Shown: positions 30,614 through 41,545, counted from the stretch's first letter. The stretch: 64,000 nucleotides of DNA from Corynebacterium simulans (GCF_001586215.1 NZ_CP014634.1:248001-312000); one strand, 5' to 3'. The notes: generated by a model from the sequence alone, not told the origin. Made by a program: numbers and translations.

Positions 30614-31498
30614 CTAATAAAGAGCGCTTGCGAGCTTGGTGCGCGCTTGCAGGACACGGGAATCGGAGGCGTCGAAAAGCGCGAAGAGCTCGAGCAAGCG
30701 AACCTTGAGGGCTTGCTTGTCGTCGCCTGCGGTTCTTTGCATCGCCGAGATGAGGCGCTCGAAGGCTTTCTCGGGCGCACCGGCGACGACCTCGGCGTCG
30801 GCGGCATCGCACTGCTTGGCGACGTCGGCTGGCGCAGCGTCGGCAGCAGCAATCGGGTCCTCGGTGCGGTTGGCTGGGTCCAGACGACGCAAAACCTGGG
30901 TGGTGTTGCGGGCCTGCTTGACCTCGGCGTTGTCTGGATCGTCGGCCAAAATGGCGTCGTAGTGGGCGATGGCTGCGTCGAAATCGCCGTGGTTTAGGGA
31001 CTCCTCGGCGGCCTGCACGCGTGGGTCCGCGGCAGTTTCTGGTTCTGGGGTCTCGGTGCTGAGACCACTCAATTGCGGCCCAAGCTTCTCGACGAGCGTG
31101 GCAGTCCACTGCTCCAGCGCATCCTTGGGCTGGGCTCCCTCGAAGTTGGTAATCGGCTGGCCGGCAGCTAGGGCGACGGTGGTCGGCAGGTTTCGCACGC
31201 CAAAGACCTGCGCTACCTGCGGGATAGCATCAGCGTCGATGTAGCCAACGATGAACTTGAGACCACCGGCCTCTGCGACAGCGCGCAGGTCATTCTTCAG
31301 TTGCTCGGAGGCGGGCGAACGCGAAGAACCGATGAGCGCAATAACGGGGACCTCGGCGGAACGGCGAATCAATTCGGATTCGAAGTTAGCCTCGGTTACC
31401 TCGAAAAATGCAGATACCCCGGAAGGCGCTTCCTCAGTCTCCTTTTGCTGCTTCAGCGCGCCCAAGTCAAGGGCACCGCCTACATAAGGTCCGGTCAC
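30614..31498 (-). CDS. thioredoxin-fold/TPR protein lacking the CxxC (YbbN/CnoX-like)
   Basis: A 294-residue protein. Residues 30-135 have a thioredoxin fold (FEVTEANFESELI, FIVGYIDADAIPQVAQVFGVRNLPTTVALAAGQPI), but the usual WCGPC is replaced by SSRSPASEQ, so there is no redox Cys pair. The C-terminal part is TPR-like (AEESLNHGDFDAAIAHYDAILADDPDNAEV). Related YbbN/CnoX proteins act as chaperones. The ATG overlaps the thiamine-binding protein gene by four bases. Function is inferred only from the fold. Confidence 0.8.
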   Translation of the reverse strand: MTGPYVGGALDLGALKQQKETEEAPSGVSAFFEVTEANFESELIRRSAEVPVIALIGSSRSPASEQLKNDLRAVAEAGGLKFIVGYIDADAIPQVAQVFGVRNLPTTVALAAGQPITNFEGAQPKDALEQWTATLVEKLGPQLSGLSTETPEPETAADPRVQAAEESLNHGDFDAAIAHYDAILADDPDNAEVKQARNTTQVLRRLDPANRTEDPIAAADAAPADVAKQCDAADAEVVAGAPEKAFERLISAMQRTAGDDKQALKVRLLELFALFDASDSRVLQARTKLASALY

Positions 31499-31803
31499 TT
31501 GTTTTCCTCCAAACGTCGATTCACAGACTCCACCTTTTGCGTCAACTGGCCAGTCACACCTTCGCGGATATCGGCCTTGACTACAAGCGAGGTACGCGGC
31601 GAAACCTTGCGTACCGCATCGGTGGCTTCCTTGATTACGGCAAAGACCTCATCCCATTCGCCTTCTATAAGGGTAAACATGGCATTGGTCTCGTTGGGCA
31701 AGCCGGATGCGCGCACCACGCGGACGGCTTCGGCGACGGCTGCAGACATCTCCGCAGTTTCCTCGCCCACCACGGTTGGCGCGACAGAAAAAGCAACAAT
31801 CAT
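31495..31803 (-). CDS. thiamine-binding / MTH1187-YkoF family protein (UPF0045)
   Basis: A 102-residue protein with MIVAFSVAPTVVG at the start and the ferredoxin-like pattern of the MTH1187/YkoF family (MFTLIEGEWDEVFAVIKEATDAV, SLVVKADIREG). Family members bind thiamine or a similar ligand. The ATG at 31803 gives the family length; the frame stays open upstream but lies antisense to other features. It is coupled to the thioredoxin-like gene by ATGA. Confidence 0.8.
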   Translation of the reverse strand: MIVAFSVAPTVVGEETAEMSAAVAEAVRVVRASGLPNETNAMFTLIEGEWDEVFAVIKEATDAVRKVSPRTSLVVKADIREGVTGQLTQKVESVNRRLEENK

Positions 31804-31813
31804 GCCCGCTATC

Positions 31814-32098
31814 CTACCCACGCTCCCAGCAGTGACGGTGCCAATGGCGGCGGTCATCTTCCCTGCCGCCTGTATCACGCGGCCAGGCCACGATATGGGC
31901 AACGCGAGGCGGAATATTTTGGTTGCAGCCGGGGCAGATATAAAACTTTGTAGCCGCCGCGCTGCCGATGTGGCGCATAACGAAGAGCTCACCGTGGGTC
32001 CACTTTGGGCCCTCGACGGTCTGCGAGCCTAGAAAAGTAGAGCCATCCTTAGGCAGCGGGCGCGGGCTGACGCGGTTTCTCCTATTGCGGCGTGGCAT
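31814..32098 (-). CDS. small basic CxxC protein with an HNH-like motif
   Basis: A 94-residue, Arg-rich protein with a basic N-terminus ([10 protein letters not shown]). The C-terminal half reads CPGCNQNIPPRVAHIVAWP followed by DDRRHWHRHCW. The spacing of CxxC, His-Ile-Val and the HWHxxC end resembles an HNH/zinc nuclease core, though the central Asn is not obvious. It overlaps nucS by one base (TAATG). Similar genes sit beside nucS in other corynebacteria and mycobacteria and are annotated vaguely. Nucleic-acid binding or cleavage is inferred. Confidence 0.7.
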   Translation of the reverse strand: MPRRNRRNRVSPRPLPKDGSTFLGSQTVEGPKWTHGELFVMRHIGSAAATKFYICPGCNQNIPPRVAHIVAWPRDTGGREDDRRHWHRHCWERG

Positions 32099-32790
32099 TA
32101 GAAAAGACGCAGCTCGTTCGACTCGATGCCGCGCAGATCTTGGTAGTCAAGGATGACACAGCGAATACCGCGGTCCTCGGCCAGCGTACGGGCCTGCGGC
32201 TTGATTTCCTGGGCTGCAAACACGCCTTGCACGGGTGCCAGTAGCTCGTCACGGTTGAGAAGCTCCAGATAGCGTGTGAGCTGCTCGACGCCGTCTATAC
32301 CACCGCGGCGCTTAACCTCAACCGCAACGAACTTATTGTCTTGGTCTTTGGCCATGATATCGACTGGGCCAATTGCGGTTGGATACTCGCGCCGAACGAG
32401 TGAATAGTCCTCGCCCAGGGTATCGATGTGCTCGGCGAGCAGCTCCTGCAGGTGTGCCTCGACGCCGTCCTTAACAAGCCCTGGGTCCTCGCCCAACTCT
32501 ACGGAGATGTCTTGGTGAATCTCCGCGATGGTGATACGCAGCTGCTCCCCCTTGGGGTTTTCAACGAGCCACAGCTGCTCACCAGTGTCCTCGCCGTCGA
32601 TGTCAGTGATGGCGGATTCCTCCAGCGTGCACGGCGGAGTCATCCAATTCAGCGGCTTATAGGCGCGGTCGTCGGCGTGGATCGACACGGAACCATCTGT
32701 CTTGATGAGGATGAGGCGATCGGCGACTGGCAAATGGGCATCCAAACGGCCGACATAATCAACTGAGCAACGAGCGATGACTAAACGCAT
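32098..32790 (-). CDS. nucS: mismatch-specific endonuclease NucS/EndoMS
   Basis: NucS cleaves both strands at mismatched bases and replaces MutS/MutL in actinobacteria. The 230-residue product begins [16 protein letters not shown] and has the N-terminal DNA-binding beta domain. The C-terminal RecB-like nuclease domain shows GPVDIMAKD and [11 protein letters not shown] (the D-x(n)-ExK catalytic residues). The last residues LRLF resemble the beta-clamp-binding tail. It is first of a four-gene cluster through the small CxxC protein, thiamine-binding protein and thioredoxin-like protein. Confidence 0.95.
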   Translation of the reverse strand: MRLVIARCSVDYVGRLDAHLPVADRLILIKTDGSVSIHADDRAYKPLNWMTPPCTLEESAITDIDGEDTGEQLWLVENPKGEQLRITIAEIHQDISVELGEDPGLVKDGVEAHLQELLAEHIDTLGEDYSLVRREYPTAIGPVDIMAKDQDNKFVAVEVKRRGGIDGVEQLTRYLELLNRDELLAPVQGVFAAQEIKPQARTLAEDRGIRCVILDYQDLRGIESNELRLF

Positions 32791-32814
32791 GCCCTCTACC
32801 CTATAGGTAGCCGC

Positions 32815-33291
32815 CTACTCCTTAGTAAAACGGGTAGCGCGCTGGCGCAGACGCCGATAGTCAGGACGTTCCAAGCGCTTGGAAGGCGCCGCCTCAATCC
32901 AGGCGGTGAGCCCCATGATTCCGTGTAGGTCAGTGGCGATTTCGTATTCCTGATCCGCGAAGGAAAAGCGGATGACCTGGTCGGCGGCGGACATAAAAGC
33001 AGCCTCGTCATCGTCCAATTGACGAGTGCCAATTAGTTCGACGCCGAGGCGATTGAAACGAAGGTCTGCTTGGACCGAAACCGAGCGCAGCTTGAAGTAC
33101 TCCACGTATTCCCCGCTATAGCGCATCACGCCATGACGCCAAGAACGAGAGTTTTTAGCAGGCAGGGTTCTCAGCAATACAGAGGTCCCGCGCGCCCGCA
33201 ACTTGAAAAAGCGGCGAGCAGCAAGCATAAGACACAAAAGGATAGAAGCCGCCACGATGAGGAACAACCAGCCTAGACCTGAAATGTTCAT
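32815..33291 (-). CDS. DUF2550 membrane-anchored protein
   Basis: A 158-residue protein with one N-terminal membrane segment (residues 7-27) and a cytoplasmic or exposed basic domain (SWRHGVMRYSGEYVEYFKLRSVSVQADLRFNRLGVEL), the DUF2550 pattern that in actinobacteria always lies after atpC. It has an AAAAGGAG site ten bases before the ATG. The 180-base gap to atpC holds the operon terminator and, on the minus strand, a TAGAAT box that may be its own promoter. Function unknown. Confidence 0.85.
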   Translation of the reverse strand: MNISGLGWLFLIVAASILLCLMLAARRFFKLRARGTSVLLRTLPAKNSRSWRHGVMRYSGEYVEYFKLRSVSVQADLRFNRLGVELIGTRQLDDDEAAFMSAADQVIRFSFADQEYEIATDLHGIMGLTAWIEAAPSKRLERPDYRRLRQRATRFTKE

Positions 33292-33392
33292 ATCCTGCCG
33301 CTCCTTTTAATCCTGAACCTGAAAGATATTAGGTAAAATTCTAGTATCTTCCCCAGCCGTTATGCCACTAAACCCCGTAGCAAAAGCCAACG

Positions 33393-33435
33393 AAAAAGCG
33401 CCCCACCTTTCTGGTGAAAGAAAGGTGGGGCGCTT
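33393..33435 (-). terminator. Rho-independent terminator of the ATP synthase operon
   Basis: A perfect 16-bp stem (33396-33411 with 33420-33435) with an 8-base loop and a G+C-rich core is followed, on the minus strand, by a run of five T (33393-33397, partly in the stem). It lies 37 bases after the atpC stop and insulates the ATP synthase operon from the DUF2550/nucS genes. Confidence 0.9.
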
Positions 33436-33471
33436 ATGAGAGCGGAAGGGCTTTGCTGCCCGTTACTCTAC

Positions 33472-33840
33472 CTAGCCCTTGGCGCGACGAAGTGCTCGCT
33501 GAGCGGCTTCACCACGGTTGTGGACAATGGGCTCCTCGGACTTCTGGTCTTCGGAAGCCTGTGCCTCATCAACTTCAGTGGACCAAGTGGCCCAGTTGGC
33601 GAGGACAGTGATCTTGTCCTTGGACACGGAGAGGAAGCCACCCTGGACCGCGGCGACGAGGCGCTCGCCGTCGACTGGGTGGATGGTCACAACACCATTG
33701 TCGGCCAGCTGACCGACCAATGGCTCGTGGCCAGGAAGCACGCCGATCTCACCCTCAGTGGTCTCAGCCGTAACCAGCGTGGCCTTACCAGCCCACAGCT
33801 TACGCTCGACGGATACCAGTTCAGCGGTGATGTCAGCCAT
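33472..33840 (-). CDS. atpC: F1Fo ATP synthase subunit epsilon
   Basis: Epsilon is part of the central stalk and can inhibit ATP hydrolysis. The 122-residue product begins [18 protein letters not shown] and has [14 protein letters not shown], the family beta-barrel signature. The C-terminal helix is shortened and acidic ([15 protein letters not shown]), as in actinobacteria. It is the last gene of the operon, 10 bases after atpD, and is followed by a strong terminator. Confidence 0.95.
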   Translation of the reverse strand: MADITAELVSVERKLWAGKATLVTAETTEGEIGVLPGHEPLVGQLADNGVVTIHPVDGERLVAAVQGGFLSVSKDKITVLANWATWSTEVDEAQASEDQKSEEPIVHNRGEAAQRALRRAKG

Positions 33841-33850
33841 GTGCCACTCC

Positions 33851-35299
<1,449 letters not shown>

Positions 35300-36283
35300 C
35301 TAGTCACTTTCTGCGCTTTCGGCGAGCGCCCCAGCGCCACCGACGATCTCTGTAATTTCCTGGGTAATCTGTGCCTGACGAGCCTGGTTGGCCACGCGCG
35401 AGAGGTCCTTGACCAGCTCGGTTGCGTTGTCAGTAGCAGACTTCATTGCGGTACGGCGTGCTGCGGACTCGGAAGCGGAAGCCTCCAAGAACATCGCAAA
35501 GAGGATACGAGAGACGTACTGCGGAAGCAGTGCCTCCATAAGAGTGTCAGCATCCGGCTCGAACTCGAAATCAGGCGAAACCTGATCCGTAGGCTCGGAG
35601 TCGGAGAGCGCGGACTCTCCGAGGTGGAATTCCTCATCCTCAATAACCGGAACCACCGGCAACAACTGCTGTGCACGCGCGGTTTGGGTCAGCATGGACT
35701 CAAACTCGGTGTACACAACGTGAACCTGGTCGAAGCCACGGATGCCTTCGCCCTCGGTGTTGAGGCCGTCGCGGTACTTGGCAGTCCCCTTGGAACCTGC
35801 AATGAAGCCGTCGATCATGTGACGACGGACATCGTGGGTGGTCTCCCAGGACGGATCCTGCGAGAAACCAGCCCAGCTTCCTGCGACATCAGCTTCACGG
35901 AACTTGTAGAAGCCAACGCCCTTATTACCCGTGACGTAGCGGACGGTCTCGTAGCCTTGCTTCTTGAGCAGGGCTTCGAGCTCGGCTGCCTTCTTGAAGA
36001 TGTTGTTGTTGTAGCCACCACACATACCGCGGTCAGAAGAGACCACGAGAATAGCGGCGACCTTGCCATCTTCCCGTTCACGAAGCATCGGGTGATCCAG
36101 CGAGCTGGCCGCTGCGAGCTTGTTCATCACATTCGCAAGCTCGTGTGCGTAAGGCTGTGAAGCCTCAACCCTAGCCTGTGCCTTGGTAATGCGCGAGGTA
36201 GCAATGAGCTCCTGTGCCTTGGTGATCTTCTTAGTGGAATTGACGGACCGGATTCGGTCGCGCAGTTCACGAAGATTAGCCAT
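35300..36283 (-). CDS. atpG: F1Fo ATP synthase subunit gamma
   Basis: Gamma is the rotor shaft that couples the c ring to catalysis. The 327-residue product begins MANLRELRDRIRSVNSTKKITKAQ and ends with SASESAARRTAMKSATDNATELVKDLSRVANQARQAQITQEITEIVGGA, both diagnostic. It is about 40 residues longer than E. coli gamma, chiefly through an acidic stretch near residues 208-240 (DEEFHLGESALSDSEPTDQ). Actinobacterial gammas have extra loops that affect latency, but this one is not described to my knowledge. Confidence 0.96.
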   Translation of the reverse strand: MANLRELRDRIRSVNSTKKITKAQELIATSRITKAQARVEASQPYAHELANVMNKLAAASSLDHPMLREREDGKVAAILVVSSDRGMCGGYNNNIFKKAAELEALLKKQGYETVRYVTGNKGVGFYKFREADVAGSWAGFSQDPSWETTHDVRRHMIDGFIAGSKGTAKYRDGLNTEGEGIRGFDQVHVVYTEFESMLTQTARAQQLLPVVPVIEDEEFHLGESALSDSEPTDQVSPDFEFEPDADTLMEALLPQYVSRILFAMFLEASASESAARRTAMKSATDNATELVKDLSRVANQARQAQITQEITEIVGGAGALAESAESD

Positions 36284-36340
36284 GGTGTTCGCTCCTCCCT
36301 TCTATTATCTCGACGGTTGATTCTTAGAGCTGTGCGGACT

Positions 36341-37981
36341 CTAGTTAGCCGTCTTACGGGAGACGCTGAGCTCGGTCTTCTTTACCTCTGCCGCATCGAG
36401 CGGATCGACCTCTGCCTCGGAGCCCAAGTTGTGGCCCTCGGTGGTGCGGAAGGTCGGGGCGAAGTCCTTAGCAGCCTTGACGAGCGCATCCTTGGATTCG
36501 TCGGACAGAGGCTGGCCACCAGCGATCTGCTCGAATACCTGCGGGGTATTCGAGTGCAGGTACTCGTGTACCTCAGCCTCGAAGCGACGTACATCCTCGA
36601 CGGGAACGACGTCGAAGATGCCCTGGTCAGCCAAGTAGATGGAAACCATCTGGAACTCGACTGGCTGCGGGGAGGACTCCGCCTGCTTGAGCAGCTCAAC
36701 CAGACGCTCACCGCGCTCGAGCTGTGCCTTGGAGGCAGGGTCGAGGTCGGAAGCGAAGGCAGCGAATGCCTGCAGGTCACGGTAAGCAGCAAGCTCAAGA
36801 CGCAGGTTACCGGCAACCTTCTTCATGCCCTTGGTCTGTGCAGCGCCACCCACACGGGAGACGGAGACACCGACGTTAATTGCCGGACGGACGCCCTGGT
36901 TGAACAAGTCGGACTCCAGGAAGACCTGGCCGTCGGTAATGGAAATAACGTTGGTCGGGATGAAGGCGGAAACGTCGTTCGCCTTGGTCTCGATGATCGG
37001 CAGTGCGGTCATGGAACCTGCACCCATGTCGTCGGAGAGTTTTGCAGCACGCTCCAGCAGACGGGAGTGGAGGTAGAAGACGTCGCCCGGGTAAGCCTCG
37101 CGGCCCGGCGGACGGCGCAACAGAAGGGAAATCGCACGGTAGGCCTCAGCCTGCTTGGTGAGATCATCGTAGATGACCAGGACGTGGTTGCCCTGGTACA
37201 TCCAGTGCTGACCCAGAGCTGCACCGGAGAACGGTGCCAGCCACTTGAAGCCGGCGGCGTCGGAAGCCGGAGCTGCCACGATGGTGGTGTACTCCAGTGC
37301 GCCGTGCTGCTCCAGGGTGTGGCGGACTCCAGCAATGGTGGAGCCCTTCTGGCCGATAGCGACGTAGATACAACGTACCTGCTTGTCCTTGTCGCCAGAC
37401 TCCCAGTTAGCCTTCTGGTTCAGGATGGTGTCGATGCAGACTGCGGTCTTACCCGTCTTACGGTCACCAATGACCAACTGACGTTGACCACGACCAATCG
37501 GGGTCATTGCGTCAATAGCCTTGATGCCGGTCTGCATCGGCTCTTCAACCGGCTGACGCTGCAGCACGGAAGGTGCCTGCAGCTCGAGGACGCGGTCCTC
37601 TTCAGCGGCGATTGGGCCCAGGCCGTCGATCGGCTGGCCCAGTGGGTTGATAACGCGGCCGAGGAATTCCTCGCCCACAGGGATGGAAAGGACTTCGCCA
37701 GTCCTCTTGACCTCGTCGCCCTCGGTGAGGGACTCGAAGTTGCCCAGGACAACGACACCGATGGAGTTGGTGTCAAGGTTCTGTGCGACGCCAATAACGC
37801 CGCCTGGGAACTCGAGCAGCTCATTCGCCATAACGGATGGCAGGCCAGAAACCTGCGCAATACCGTCAGCTGCCGAAATGACCACGCCGACCTCCTCACG
37901 GGAGGCCTCCGCGGAGTAGCTCGAGGTGTAGTTCGCAATCGCGCTACGAATCTCATCGGAGGAGATCGTCAGCTCCGCCAT
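36341..37981 (-). CDS. atpA: F1Fo ATP synthase subunit alpha
   Basis: Alpha is the non-catalytic nucleotide-binding subunit. The 546-residue product starts [15 protein letters not shown], with Walker A GDRKTGKT, the [15 protein letters not shown] and [26 protein letters not shown] segments, and an about 30-residue C-terminal extension beyond the E. coli protein. Such alpha extensions are known to restrain ATP hydrolysis in mycobacteria. The ATG at 37981 was chosen over a frame start at 38014 for its typical N-terminus. Confidence 0.98.
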   Translation of the reverse strand: MAELTISSDEIRSAIANYTSSYSAEASREEVGVVISAADGIAQVSGLPSVMANELLEFPGGVIGVAQNLDTNSIGVVVLGNFESLTEGDEVKRTGEVLSIPVGEEFLGRVINPLGQPIDGLGPIAAEEDRVLELQAPSVLQRQPVEEPMQTGIKAIDAMTPIGRGQRQLVIGDRKTGKTAVCIDTILNQKANWESGDKDKQVRCIYVAIGQKGSTIAGVRHTLEQHGALEYTTIVAAPASDAAGFKWLAPFSGAALGQHWMYQGNHVLVIYDDLTKQAEAYRAISLLLRRPPGREAYPGDVFYLHSRLLERAAKLSDDMGAGSMTALPIIETKANDVSAFIPTNVISITDGQVFLESDLFNQGVRPAINVGVSVSRVGGAAQTKGMKKVAGNLRLELAAYRDLQAFAAFASDLDPASKAQLERGERLVELLKQAESSPQPVEFQMVSIYLADQGIFDVVPVEDVRRFEAEVHEYLHSNTPQVFEQIAGGQPLSDESKDALVKAAKDFAPTFRTTEGHNLGSEAEVDPLDAAEVKKTELSVSRKTAN

Positions 37982-38046
37982 GTTCTTCCTGCTCTCGGTA
38001 GTTTCTTCCAGCAATTACTTAATCATTTCTGTCGTTTCGGCCTGAC

Positions 38047-38862
38047 TTAAGCCATCTTGGCACGCAGGCGGGCAATCTTGCCTGCCGTGGAGCCGTCGAT
38101 AACTTCGTCGCCGACGCGGATGGTCATACCACCGAGGAGGCTGGTGTCAACCTCAGAGTGAATGGACATCGCACGACCATAAATTTTGCCCAGCTTCTCA
38201 GCGAGTGCTGCACGCTGGCTATCATTCAGCTCACCCGCGGTGGTAACACGAGCAATGGTGCGACCCTGCAGCTTAGCTGCGTAGTCGGCCAGTGCCGCGA
38301 CATCATCGATCGGGTTCTGCTCAGGGCGGCCGATGGCCTGGAGCGCGAGCGCCTCAGAAAACATCGTTACCTTGCCGTAGAGCACGCTTGCCAGCAATCC
38401 GCGCTTACGTGCGGACGTAGCAGTTCGGTCGGAAAGCAGCTGGGTCAGCTCTGCCTCGTTCTTCAGGATGCTAGACAGGCGGAAGAGCTCGTCTTCTACC
38501 TGGCCCAGCTGGCCCTGAGCCTCAGCACCGCGCAGAAGAGCGCGGCGGCCGAGAGACACGAGACCCTTGACGAAGTCACGGGAGGTGGACCACTGCTCGG
38601 CAGCAGAAGCTTCGATCACCTGGGTGGCGACCGGAGCAATCTTTGCACCGAAGAGGTTCTGTACCAGTGACTTGCGGTTTGCAGCCGGAACGGCGGCGTC
38701 GGTTAGCGCGACGCGCAGTTCACGGTCAGCATCAAGGACATCAACGACCTCGAAAAGGTCGAGACCTGCCTGTGCCGCCGTCGCAATCGCATCGTCCTGC
38801 GCCAGAATCTGATCCAGCTGGGACTCTACGTGTGCGAGGGCTTCGCGGCTAGCTGCCTTCAT
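38047..38862 (-). CDS. atpH: F1Fo ATP synthase subunit delta
   Basis: Delta links F1 to the peripheral stalk. The 271-residue product is longer than the usual about 180; the extra part precedes a C-terminal domain typical of OSCP/delta (ARVTTAGELNDSQRAALAEKLGKIYG, VDTSLLGGMTIRVGDEVIDGSTAGKI). The extended N-terminal domain is a known actinobacterial feature. It is six bases from atpF. Confidence 0.95.
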   Translation of the reverse strand: MKAASREALAHVESQLDQILAQDDAIATAAQAGLDLFEVVDVLDADRELRVALTDAAVPAANRKSLVQNLFGAKIAPVATQVIEASAAEQWSTSRDFVKGLVSLGRRALLRGAEAQGQLGQVEDELFRLSSILKNEAELTQLLSDRTATSARKRGLLASVLYGKVTMFSEALALQAIGRPEQNPIDDVAALADYAAKLQGRTIARVTTAGELNDSQRAALAEKLGKIYGRAMSIHSEVDTSLLGGMTIRVGDEVIDGSTAGKIARLRAKMA

Positions 38863-38868
38863 AGTTGC

Positions 38869-39435
38869 CTACTTTCCGGCCGGTGCCACAGAATCGAGCT
38901 CGGACAGGAAGTTGTCAATCGTGGAGGACTGCTTGGTTGCGGAAGAAAGTTCGCCGCCCAGCAGCTTCTCAGCCAAGTTGATGGAGTTCTGTCCGATATC
39001 GGAACGCAGCTCAGAGATGACCTGTGCACGGGAAGCTTCCAGCTGCTTCTCGCCAGAGGCGACAATGCGGCGGGACTCTTCTTCTGCCTGGGTCTTAGCC
39101 TCAGCCTCGATCTGCTTGCCGCGCTCGCGCGCCTGCTCGCGGATCTCTGCAGCTTCTGCACGTGCGTCAGCAAGCTGTGCGTTGTACTTCTCGAGAGCAG
39201 CCTTAGCTTCAGCCTGCTGAGCCTCAGCACGCTTCATGCCGCCCTCGATGCGGTCCTCGCGCTCCTGGAGCATCTTGTTGTATGCCGGAAGAACGAACTT
39301 CCAGAACAAAATCAAGATGACAACGAAACAGATCAAAGACCAGAAAATGTCATAGTTCTTGGGCAGAAGAACGGAGAAGCTGCCGGAACCCGGGTTCTCC
39401 TCCCCCGCCGCAAGCGTATAAAAGACGTTGTTCAT
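38869..39435 (-). CDS. atpF: F1Fo ATP synthase subunit b
   Basis: Subunit b is the peripheral stalk. The 188-residue product has an N-terminal membrane helix ([24 protein letters not shown]) and a long charged coiled coil ([27 protein letters not shown] and on). It lies between atpE and atpH in the standard order. Confidence 0.95.
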   Translation of the reverse strand: MNNVFYTLAAGEENPGSGSFSVLLPKNYDIFWSLICFVVILILFWKFVLPAYNKMLQEREDRIEGGMKRAEAQQAEAKAALEKYNAQLADARAEAAEIREQARERGKQIEAEAKTQAEEESRRIVASGEKQLEASRAQVISELRSDIGQNSINLAEKLLGGELSSATKQSSTIDNFLSELDSVAPAGK

Positions 39436-39480
39436 GTGGTCTCCAGTCTTAAAAGGTTGGTTTAGGAAAACGCGAACTTT

Positions 39481-39759
<279 letters not shown>

Positions 39760-39825
39760 TTACGGACAGGGAGATAGTTTCTGTGAAGTTGAGATTATTC
39801 TCGGTCGCGCTCGTCGACCTCGTCC

Positions 39826-40626
39826 TTAGTGCGAATCCGCGTGCAGGGACAGTTCGATGTACACCGCCGTCAAAAGCGCGAAGATGTAGGCCTGCAGGAA
39901 GATGACCAGAAGCTCGAACAGGCTGAAAGCCAGTCCCAGAACAATGGTCAAACCGGACAGTGCCGTCCAACCGTTCAGCTGCCAGAAGAAGAAGTTCGAA
40001 GCAGAGAAGAGAAGGACCAGAATGATGTGTCCTGCCAAGAAGTTCGCCATGAGACGAATGGCGAGGGTAACTGGTCGCAGAATGAAAGTCGAGAAGAACT
40101 CGATCGGCACAACGAGCAAGTGCAGAGCCGGCGGCAGGTTAGGAATAACCACCGAGGACTTGATGAACTTGCCGAAGCCATAGCGCTTTGCGCCGGCGTA
40201 AATCATTGCGATGTACGACACGACTGCAAGGACGATAGGCATGCCGATACGACCATTTGGCGAGACGTTGAGTCCCGGGATGATGGTCGGCACATTCATA
40301 AACAGGACTGCGAAGAAGATCGTCGCGATTACCGGAAGGAATCGCTTGGCCTCCTTAGTACCCAAAATATCTTCGGCGATGTGGATACGGACGAAATCGA
40401 CCGCATTCTCGCCGACGTTCTGCAGACCCTTCGGAACCAACTTCGGGTTCTTGAAGGCCAGCATGAAAAGAACCACCAATACCAGCGTCATCAAGATGCG
40501 CACCAGCATTAGGCGATCAAGCGCGAACCATCCGTCGGCAAAGTCGCCGAAGAACAGATGGTCAGCATCTACTTGCCCCGGGAAGAATTCTTCACCCAGA
40601 TCAGGCGCGTGGAAGTGCCCTTTCAT
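39826..40626 (-). CDS. atpB: F1Fo ATP synthase subunit a
   Basis: Subunit a forms the proton half-channels. The 266-residue product has about five to six helices, with PVTLAIRLMANFLAGHIILVLL holding the essential Arg and LQAYIFALLTAVYIELSLHADSH at the end. I chose the ATG at 40626 (MKGHFHAPDLGEEFFPGQ); TACAAC lies seven bases before it, so a leaderless start is possible. The open frame to 40788 reads through non-coding-like sequence. Confidence 0.95.
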   Translation of the reverse strand: MKGHFHAPDLGEEFFPGQVDADHLFFGDFADGWFALDRLMLVRILMTLVLVVLFMLAFKNPKLVPKGLQNVGENAVDFVRIHIAEDILGTKEAKRFLPVIATIFFAVLFMNVPTIIPGLNVSPNGRIGMPIVLAVVSYIAMIYAGAKRYGFGKFIKSSVVIPNLPPALHLLVVPIEFFSTFILRPVTLAIRLMANFLAGHIILVLLFSASNFFFWQLNGWTALSGLTIVLGLAFSLFELLVIFLQAYIFALLTAVYIELSLHADSH

Positions 40627-41063
40627 GGCCAATGTTGTAACGCTCAGCGTTCTCTCCCGTGTTAGGGCCGCCGCAAAATAGCTTTGCGGACGGTGCGATG
40701 GACGTCTCAAGCTCTCTGTCACGACTTCGGACTCCGTCGCACATCTTCGAAGAAGTGACAGGGATTGACCGCGCGGGATCCAATGCAAAAATCTCGGTCC
40801 CGTGGTAACCCGCGAGAAATAATATCAGTTCAGGGCCTAATTCACGTGTACCAGGGTAGGCACAGGTTGACACCCGTAGCTCGCGGGCGATTCTTTGGCC
40901 GAAATAGAGCCCATGACTAGGCAAAAGCCCCCGTATGGCCTTTGTCACAAACCGTTTTTGTACACCACCTCGGGGGTGGAATTAACACCCTTTCCACATC
41001 TTCCCCCAAGGAAATTAAGACTAGAGGGCTCGTGTTTTATCCCCGCCGCCCTTTTCAGGATGG
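40627..41063. promoter_or_regulatory. 437-bp non-coding region upstream of atpB (operon control region)
   Basis: No convincing gene lies here; frames in both directions are short and lack family features. On the minus strand TATTAT (40819-40824) is the best candidate -10 box for the ATP synthase operon and would give a leader of about 190 bases. A CCACC/GGTGG hairpin sequence lies near 40965-40980. No tRNA-like fold was seen. It separates the AtpI-like gene from atpB, which are contiguous in many bacteria. Confidence 0.4.
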
Positions 41064-41507
41064 CTAGTGCACATAGGAGACGCGGGCACTGACGACGCCC
41101 CAGGCCTCGGTACCCAGCGTTGCAATAAGGGCCATCACTACGGTGACAAAGAGCGCCATCTTATCGTAGAAGTCCATGTCGCGGATGACCGCGAGGATGA
41201 CAATCAGCACCAGCAGTTTGATGAGCCAGCTACCCATAACGACGATGATCGTGTTGGTGGGGCTAGTCTTCGAGGCAGCAAGCACGGAAAGAACCGTCAG
41301 CAGCACAAACCCACCGCCGATGCCGGCACCGACGAGCACTCCCCAAATTCCCGGAATTCCACGCATGCCACCCCACACAGCGAGCGAGATAATCGTGATG
41401 GCCACCAGCGCAATCGAGCCGAAGCGCAGTGCACGCTTGAGCGGCAAAACTGGGTCGTCAAAGTCATCCACGTTGTTTATTGCCGCGTTCGTCATCGGAT
41501 CAGTCAT
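41064..41507 (-). CDS. AtpI-like membrane protein upstream of the ATP synthase operon
   Basis: A 147-residue protein with an acidic N-terminus and four membrane segments (about 30-46, 55-76, 90-110, 118-138). Position and topology match the AtpI-like proteins that help c-ring assembly, though sequence similarity to AtpI is weak by eye. It could start at 41507 or at a second ATG (41495). An inverted repeat (TAGGC-N5-GCCTA, 41507-41521) overlaps its start codon. Confidence 0.7.
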   Translation of the reverse strand: MTDPMTNAAINNVDDFDDPVLPLKRALRFGSIALVAITIISLAVWGGMRGIPGIWGVLVGAGIGGGFVLLTVLSVLAASKTSPTNTIIVVMGSWLIKLLVLIVILAVIRDMDFYDKMALFVTVVMALIATLGTEAWGVVSARVSYVH

Positions 41508-41545
41508 AGGCCAAAAGCCTACCGCACTACGACAGCCCGGGACTC

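Noticed and set aside
36317..38050. 577-codon open frame on the plus strand
   Set aside because: It is the complement of atpA; the atpA product is unmistakable and the shadow lacks motifs or a ribosome-binding site.
40601..40948. 115-codon open frame upstream of atpB on the minus strand
   Set aside because: It overlaps the atpB start, has no ribosome-binding site and the composition looks non-coding.
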